From: Janibacter sp. A1S7
GTDB taxonomy: Bacteria; Actinomycetota; Actinomycetes; Actinomycetales; Dermatophilaceae
Length of the DNA stretch: 64,000 nucleotides
Assembly: GCF_037198315.1 (NCBI RefSeq)
Contig: NZ_CP144913.1
Span: forward strand, 930,001 to 994,000
Direction of reading: 5' to 3'
This document shows positions 60,013 to 64,000 of the stretch, in pieces. The position numbers and the translations under genes were made by a program. Position 1 is the stretch's first letter. Each line of letters begins with the position of its first letter. Below the pieces are notes generated by a model, which was not told the DNA's origin, searched no databases, and was given only the letters and a program-made list of their open reading frames with translations.

Positions 60013-60792
60013 GTGAACAAGGCAGAACTCGTCAAGGCTCTCGAAGAGAGACTGGGTAGCCGGAAGGCGGCCCAGGAGGCACTGGAGGTCGTGCTCGACA
60101 CGATCGTCCGTGAGGTGGCCAAGGGGGGTCGCGTCGCCATCACCGGTTTCGGCACCTTCGAGAAGGCGGCCCGCGCCGCCCGGACCGGCCGCAACCCGCG
60201 CACCGGTGAGGTCGTGAAGATCAAGAAGACCACTGTCCCGCGCTTCAAGGCCGGTACCAGCTTCAAGACCTACGTCGCCGACCCCAAGTCACTGCCGAAG
60301 GCCGCCCCCGCCGCGGCTCGAGCCGCAGCCGGCACCGTCACCTCCGCAGCGGGCACCGCACGGGCCATCGCCGGCAGCGCCGTCCCGGGAGGCAAGAAGG
60401 TCAAGAAGGGCTCGTCGGCGGAGTCGACGTCCTCCGCCGCCACGTCCTCGGCCACGACGAAGAAGACTGCTCCGGCCAGGAAGAGCACCGCGTCGACGTC
60501 GACGGCCAAGAAGTCGACGGCCAAGAAGTCGACGGCCAAGAAGTCGACTCCGGCCAAGAAGAGCACCGCAACGACGTCGACCGCCAAGAAGTCGACTCCG
60601 GCCAGGAAGAGCACCGCATCGACGTCGACGGCCACCTCGGCGAAGAAGGCTGCTCCAGCGAAGAAGTCGACCGCGTCGAAGTCCACGGCCAAGAAGTCCA
60701 CGGCCAAGAAGTCCACGGCCAAGAAGTCCACCCCGGCCAGGAAGAGCAGCGCCACGAAGTCCACGAGCAGTTCGGACTCCGGCTCCAGCTGA
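60013..60792 (+). CDS. hup: HU-family DNA-binding protein with Lys/Ser/Thr/Ala-rich tail
   Basis: Nucleoid protein of 259 residues. The first ~92 are a canonical HU fold (VNKAELVKALEERLG, GFGTFEKAARAARTGRNP with the DNA-binding arm). The remaining ~165 are a histone H1-like tail of KKST, AKK and PARKST repeats, the actinobacterial HupB/HupS architecture. The tail DNA has short near-identical direct repeats. GTG 60013 with GGGAG five bases upstream gives the usual MNKAEL start; GTG 60007 would add two residues. Confidence 0.95.
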   Translation: MNKAELVKALEERLGSRKAAQEALEVVLDTIVREVAKGGRVAITGFGTFEKAARAARTGRNPRTGEVVKIKKTTVPRFKAGTSFKTYVADPKSLPKAAPAAARAAAGTVTSAAGTARAIAGSAVPGGKKVKKGSSAESTSSAATSSATTKKTAPARKSTASTSTAKKSTAKKSTAKKSTPAKKSTATTSTAKKSTPARKSTASTSTATSAKKAAPAKKSTASKSTAKKSTAKKSTAKKSTPARKSSATKSTSSSDSGSS

Positions 60793-60830
60793 CGAGCGGA
60801 CGGCACCGCATCGCGGTGGCTGCGACGCCC

Positions 60831-60862
60831 AGGGGTCGCCACGGATCACCGTGGCGGCCCCT
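60831..60862 (+). terminator. Terminator after hup
   Basis: AGGGGTCGCCACGG pairs with CCGTGGCGGCCCCT (one T-G pair) around ATCA, 39 bases after the hup stop. There is no T-run. It also faces the convergent small gene at 60902. Confidence 0.65.
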
Positions 60863-60901
60863 CGGTCGGTGGGTGGCCCCCTTCGCCTCGGCCGGGGTCG
60901 G

Positions 60902-61111
60902 TCAGGCGATCGTCTCGTCGTCGCCGATCCCGACGATCCACAGTCGGGTGATCACCCCGTCGGCCTCGGTGATGCTCACCCGCTGGCCGGGCCGCAGGAA
61001 GCGCAGGCCGCTGGCGGCGACCACATCGACGGTGACCTCGTGGGAAAGACCCTCATCGGTGACGACGACGGCACCGGTGTCAGGGGACTGGGAGAAGACC
61101 GTGGCTTGCAC
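60902..61111 (-). CDS. Small OB/cold-shock-like protein
   Basis: A 69-residue protein from GTG 61111 (VQATVFSQSPDTGAVVVTDEG). It has the five-strand pattern of an OB fold, with LRFLRPGQRVSI near the middle. Similar short proteins next to hup or plsC are familiar in actinobacteria without a defined role. The start was chosen because TACCCT lies seven bases upstream on the reverse strand; longer frames are unsupported. Confidence 0.72.
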   Translation of the reverse strand: MQATVFSQSPDTGAVVVTDEGLSHEVTVDVVAASGLRFLRPGQRVSITEADGVITRLWIVGIGDDETIA

Positions 61112-61191
61112 GGATTCGAGGGTAGTCGTGTCATAGGCTGAGCGTTTCCAGACCGAGGCGCCGAGGGCGCCGCCCCGGACCGAGAGGTGCC

Positions 61192-61947
61192 ATGACCACC
61201 CACCGCATGCCGACACCGGTCCTGTACCGGGTCGTGGCCGGGGTCCTGCGTCCGGTGATGCGGGCCCTGATGCGGTATGAGGTCAGTGGGCTGGAGAACC
61301 TCCCACGGTCGGGTGGCTTCATCGTCACGCCGAACCACGTCTCGCACATCGATCCCTTCCCGTGGGCCCACGTGCTCTACAACCGGGGCCGGGCGCCGGT
61401 CTTCCTCGCCAAGAGCAGCCTCTTCGAGGCCCCCGTCGTCCGGTCGGTCATGCGGCACACCCACCAGGTGCGGGTCGACCGCGAGACCGCGAGCGCGGCC
61501 AGTTCGCTCGGGCCCGCGATCCGGGCGATCGAGGCCGGCGCGTGCGTGGCCGTCTACCCCGAGGGGTCGCTCACCCGCGACCCCGACATGTGGCCCATGC
61601 GCGGCAAGACCGGTGCCGCACGCCTGGCGCTGCAGGCCGGCTGCCCGGTCATCCCGATCGCCCAGTGGGGGTCGCAGGACCTGCTGGCCCCCTACGCCAG
61701 GAGGCCGACCCTCTCGCGCCGACGGACCCTGGTCCGGATCCTTTTCTGCCCACCGGTCGAGCTGTCGGACCTGCGCGGCGACCCGGTGACGCGGGACGCG
61801 ATCACCACCGGCACCGACCGGATCATGCAGGCGCTCACCCACGGGCTGGAGCAGCTGCGTGGGCAGAAGGCGCCGACCGAACGCTTCGACCCCAAGGCCC
61901 ACGGACTGCGGTCCACGGGTGACTACCGATCAGGAGGAACGTCGTGA
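61192..61947 (+). CDS. 1-acyl-sn-glycerol-3-phosphate acyltransferase (PlsC family)
   Basis: Membrane-associated acyltransferase of 251 residues making phosphatidic acid from lysophosphatidic acid. The catalytic NHxxxxD is NHVSHID and the substrate motif is VYPEGSLTRD. GAGAGG lies before ATG 61192. The stop overlaps the gpsA start (GTGA), coupling it with the enzyme that supplies glycerol-3-phosphate. Confidence 0.92.
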   Translation: MTTHRMPTPVLYRVVAGVLRPVMRALMRYEVSGLENLPRSGGFIVTPNHVSHIDPFPWAHVLYNRGRAPVFLAKSSLFEAPVVRSVMRHTHQVRVDRETASAASSLGPAIRAIEAGACVAVYPEGSLTRDPDMWPMRGKTGAARLALQAGCPVIPIAQWGSQDLLAPYARRPTLSRRRTLVRILFCPPVELSDLRGDPVTRDAITTGTDRIMQALTHGLEQLRGQKAPTERFDPKAHGLRSTGDYRSGGTS

Positions 61948-62942
61948 ACCACATCGCCGTCTTTGGTGCCGGGAGCTGGGGTACCGCCTTCGCGTCGATC
62001 CTCGCCGACGCGGGTAACGACGTGCGCGTGTGGGGCCGACGCCCCGAGCTGGTCGATCAAATCAACCGGCGCGTCAACGAGGACTACGCACCGGGGGTCG
62101 AGCTGTCGTCGCGGATCTCCGCCTCGACGGATCCCGAGCGCGTCGTCGACGGCGCCGAGATCGTCATCCTCTCGGTGCCCTCCCAGTCCCTGCGCGACAA
62201 CCTCACCCAGTGGGCTCCGCTGCTCACGGGCGACAAGATCGTCGTCTCGCTGATGAAGGGGATCGAGCTCGGTACGACGAAGCGGATGAGCGAGGTCATC
62301 CACGAGGTCGCCGGGGTCCCGCTCGAGCGCATCGCCGCGGTGAGCGGGCCGAACCTCTCCCGCGAGATCATCCAGCGCCAGCCGGCCGCGACCGTCGTCG
62401 CCTGCCCGGACGAGGCCTCGGCGGACACTGTCGCCGCGGCGTGCCAGACGAGCTACTTCCGCCCCTACACCTCCCCCGACCTCGTCGGCGCCGAGATCGG
62501 GGGAGCGGTCAAGAACGTGATCGCGCTCGCCGTGGGGATGGCCTCCGGCCTGGGGATGGGCGACAACACCAAGGCGACGATCATCACCAGGGGTCTGGCC
62601 GAGACGACCCGGCTGGCCACGGCACTCGGGGCGGACCCGCGGACGATGTCCGGTCTCGCCGGCGTCGGCGACCTCATCGCCACCTGCATGTCACCGCTCT
62701 CACGCAACCACTCCTTCGGCGTCAGGCTCGGTCAGGGTATGACCCTCGAGGAGGTCACCGCGCAGGCCAAGCAGACCGCGGAGGGCGTGAAGTCCTGCTC
62801 CTCCATCCTCGAGCTCGCCCACGGCAACGGCGTGGACGTGCCGATCATCGAGCAGGTCAACCGGGCCGTGCACGAGGCGGTCCCGGTCACGGAGATCGGC
62901 CGCCAGCTACTCGCCCGTGCCCGCAAGTCCGAGACGGACTGA
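61944..62942 (+). CDS. gpsA: Glycerol-3-phosphate dehydrogenase (NAD(P)+)
   Basis: A 332-residue enzyme reducing dihydroxyacetone phosphate to sn-glycerol-3-phosphate for phospholipids. The nucleotide motif is VFGAGSWGTAFA, and catalytic-lysine regions are SLMKGIELGT and GGAVKNVIALAVG. GTG 61944 has AGGAGGAA upstream and overlaps plsC by four bases. Confidence 0.96.
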   Translation: MNHIAVFGAGSWGTAFASILADAGNDVRVWGRRPELVDQINRRVNEDYAPGVELSSRISASTDPERVVDGAEIVILSVPSQSLRDNLTQWAPLLTGDKIVVSLMKGIELGTTKRMSEVIHEVAGVPLERIAAVSGPNLSREIIQRQPAATVVACPDEASADTVAAACQTSYFRPYTSPDLVGAEIGGAVKNVIALAVGMASGLGMGDNTKATIITRGLAETTRLATALGADPRTMSGLAGVGDLIATCMSPLSRNHSFGVRLGQGMTLEEVTAQAKQTAEGVKSCSSILELAHGNGVDVPIIEQVNRAVHEAVPVTEIGRQLLARARKSETD

Positions 62943-62944
62943 CG

Positions 62945-64000
62945 TCAGCCCAGTGCGGCCAGGGACTGCTCCAGGTCGCGCCACAGGTCGTCGACGTCCT
63001 CGACGCCGACGGACAGGCGCACGAGGTTGACCGGGACGGCTTCCGGCTCGCCGGGCTGGCGGCGGCGTCGCTCCAGCTGCGATTCGACGCCACCGAGGCT
63101 GGTCGAGTTCGACCACAGGCGGGTGCCCGCGGCGAGCGCCTCGGCCTCCGCTGCTCCGTCGGTCGCGCCCGCGACCTCGATCGAGACGATCGCACCCCAG
63201 CCCGGGTAGCGCACTCGCGAGACCCGTGGGTGGTCGGCGAGCCGCTGGGCGAGTTCGGTGGCGTTGTCGCACGCCCGCTCGAGGCGAAGGGAGAGCGTGC
63301 GCAACCCGCGCAGGGCGAGCCAGGCCTCCATCGGACCGGCGATCGCGCCACCGAGGGTGCGGTGGCGGGCCAGCCGCGTGCGCAGCTCGCGGCCGCGCTC
63401 GTCGTCACCGGTGACCGTCAGGCCGAGGATCACGTCGGAGTGGCCCGAGAGGTACTTCGTCGCCGAGTGCACCACGACGTCGGCTCCGCTCTCGAGGGGA
63501 CGCTGCAGCAGCGGCGTGGCGAAGGTGTTGTCGACGGCGACCAGCGCGCCGACCTCGTGCGCGGCCGCGGTGAGTCCCGGGAGGTCCGCGAGGTCGAGCA
63601 GCGGGTTGGTCGGGGACTCCAACCAGACCAGGTCGGCTCCGGGCAGCGCCGCGCGGACCCCGGCGGCGTCGGCGATGTCGACCCAGCGCACCTCGAGCAG
63701 TCCGGCCCGGGCGGCCTCGGTGAGCGAGACGACGACACCGTTGTAGGCCGCGGCCGGGGCGACGACGACTCCGCCACGGGGGACCAGCGCCAGCACGGCC
63801 GCGACCGCGGCCATGCCGGAGGAGTACAGGAGCGCATCGCCGCCCTCGAGCCCACCGACGGCCTCCTCGAAGGGGGTCCAGGTGGGGTTGTCGACGCGCG
63901 CGTAGTTGACCGGTCCGTCGGCGATGTAGGTCGAGGTGAAGGTGACCGGGGGGTTGAGCGACGCGCCCGGCGCCCGCCGGGGGCGACCGGCTGCCACGAC
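62945..64000 (-). CDS. Cys/Met-metabolism PLP enzyme (cystathionine gamma-synthase/lyase family, partial)
   Basis: A fold-type I trans-sulfuration enzyme, open to the right edge, with at least 351 codons visible. The PLP lysine is in HSATKYLSGHSDV. LYSSGMAAVAAVLAL and VDNTFATPLLQRPL are typical, and LNPPVTFTSTY is near the N-terminus. The first residues probably lie beyond the window, since the frame reads on past an in-frame Met near the edge. Synthase, beta- and gamma-lyase forms cannot be told apart. The stop is two bases from the convergent gpsA stop. Confidence 0.88.
   Translation of the reverse strand, partial: VVAAGRPRRAPGASLNPPVTFTSTYIADGPVNYARVDNPTWTPFEEAVGGLEGGDALLYSSGMAAVAAVLALVPRGGVVVAPAAAYNGVVVSLTEAARAGLLEVRWVDIADAAGVRAALPGADLVWLESPTNPLLDLADLPGLTAAAHEVGALVAVDNTFATPLLQRPLESGADVVVHSATKYLSGHSDVILGLTVTGDDERGRELRTRLARHRTLGGAIAGPMEAWLALRGLRTLSLRLERACDNATELAQRLADHPRVSRVRYPGWGAIVSIEVAGATDGAAEAEALAAGTRLWSNSTSLGGVESQLERRRRQPGEPEAVPVNLVRLSVGVEDVDDLWRDLEQSLAALG

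Noticed and set aside
60474..60760. CRISPR-like array from the regular repeats
   Set aside because: The repeats are in frame inside the HU tail and encode KKST units, with no spacers.

Overview
The window looks like chromosomal DNA from a high-GC actinobacterium, most likely Micrococcales and possibly Intrasporangiaceae (Janibacter/Knoellia-like). That placement is inferred, not searched. The evidence is near-exclusive G/C third codon positions, many genes with a TANNNT hexamer 6-7 bases before the start codon (leaderless transcripts), GatCAB together with GltX, and an HU protein with a lysine-rich tail. The gene order nifS - mnmA - metE-like - ligA - gatCAB - ilvBNC - leuB - ilvE - cimA - gltX - IclR - leuCD - hup - plsC - gpsA resembles the same stretch in Streptomyces as I remember it.

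Layout. 1-5354: partial MFS exporter, SDR, cysteine desulfurase, mnmA and a MetE-like zinc enzyme. 5363-13762: an accessory block of eight tightly packed genes with a copy of the same ~90-bp palindromic repeat on each side. It encodes a three-subunit molybdenum hydroxylase, a LamB/YcsF hydrolase, two carboxyltransferase subunits resembling those of urea carboxylase, a biotin carrier and a biotin carboxylase. It reads as a catabolic route: hydroxylate an N-heterocycle to a lactam, carboxylate it using biotin, then open the ring. 13779-23029: acyl-CoA ligase, ligA, DinB-like protein, DEAD-box helicase, tpx, HIT protein, nitrilase-family protein, and an AbiEi/DUF559-like gene with a 108-bp repeat at each end. 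23171-28179: gatCAB, a 2-hydroxyacid dehydrogenase and sixA.

28389-45462 is mainly branched-chain amino acid synthesis. It holds ilvBNC behind a leader-peptide attenuator, ilvD, leuB, ilvE, and cimA behind a second attenuator whose leader peptide ends Leu-Leu-Ile-Ile. A fused ABC exporter, two overlapping micro-ORFs and an MFS carrier with an unusual cytoplasmic tail interrupt it. 45800-54851: putA with a divergent PucR-type regulator, a TetR regulator and several poorly characterised enzymes. 54912-64000: gltX followed by tRNA-Gln and tRNA-Glu, an IclR regulator divergent from leuCD, hup, a small OB-like protein, plsC, gpsA and a partial Cys/Met-metabolism PLP enzyme.

The genes interlock. 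GltX, tRNA-Gln and GatCAB are the parts of the indirect route to Gln-tRNA(Gln). IlvBN, IlvC, IlvD, LeuB, LeuCD, CimA and IlvE together cover nearly all of Val/Leu/Ile synthesis except LeuA. Regulation appears layered: two attenuators, an IclR-type regulator at leuCD, and many leaderless promoters. No rRNA, CRISPR array, transposase or prophage gene was seen.
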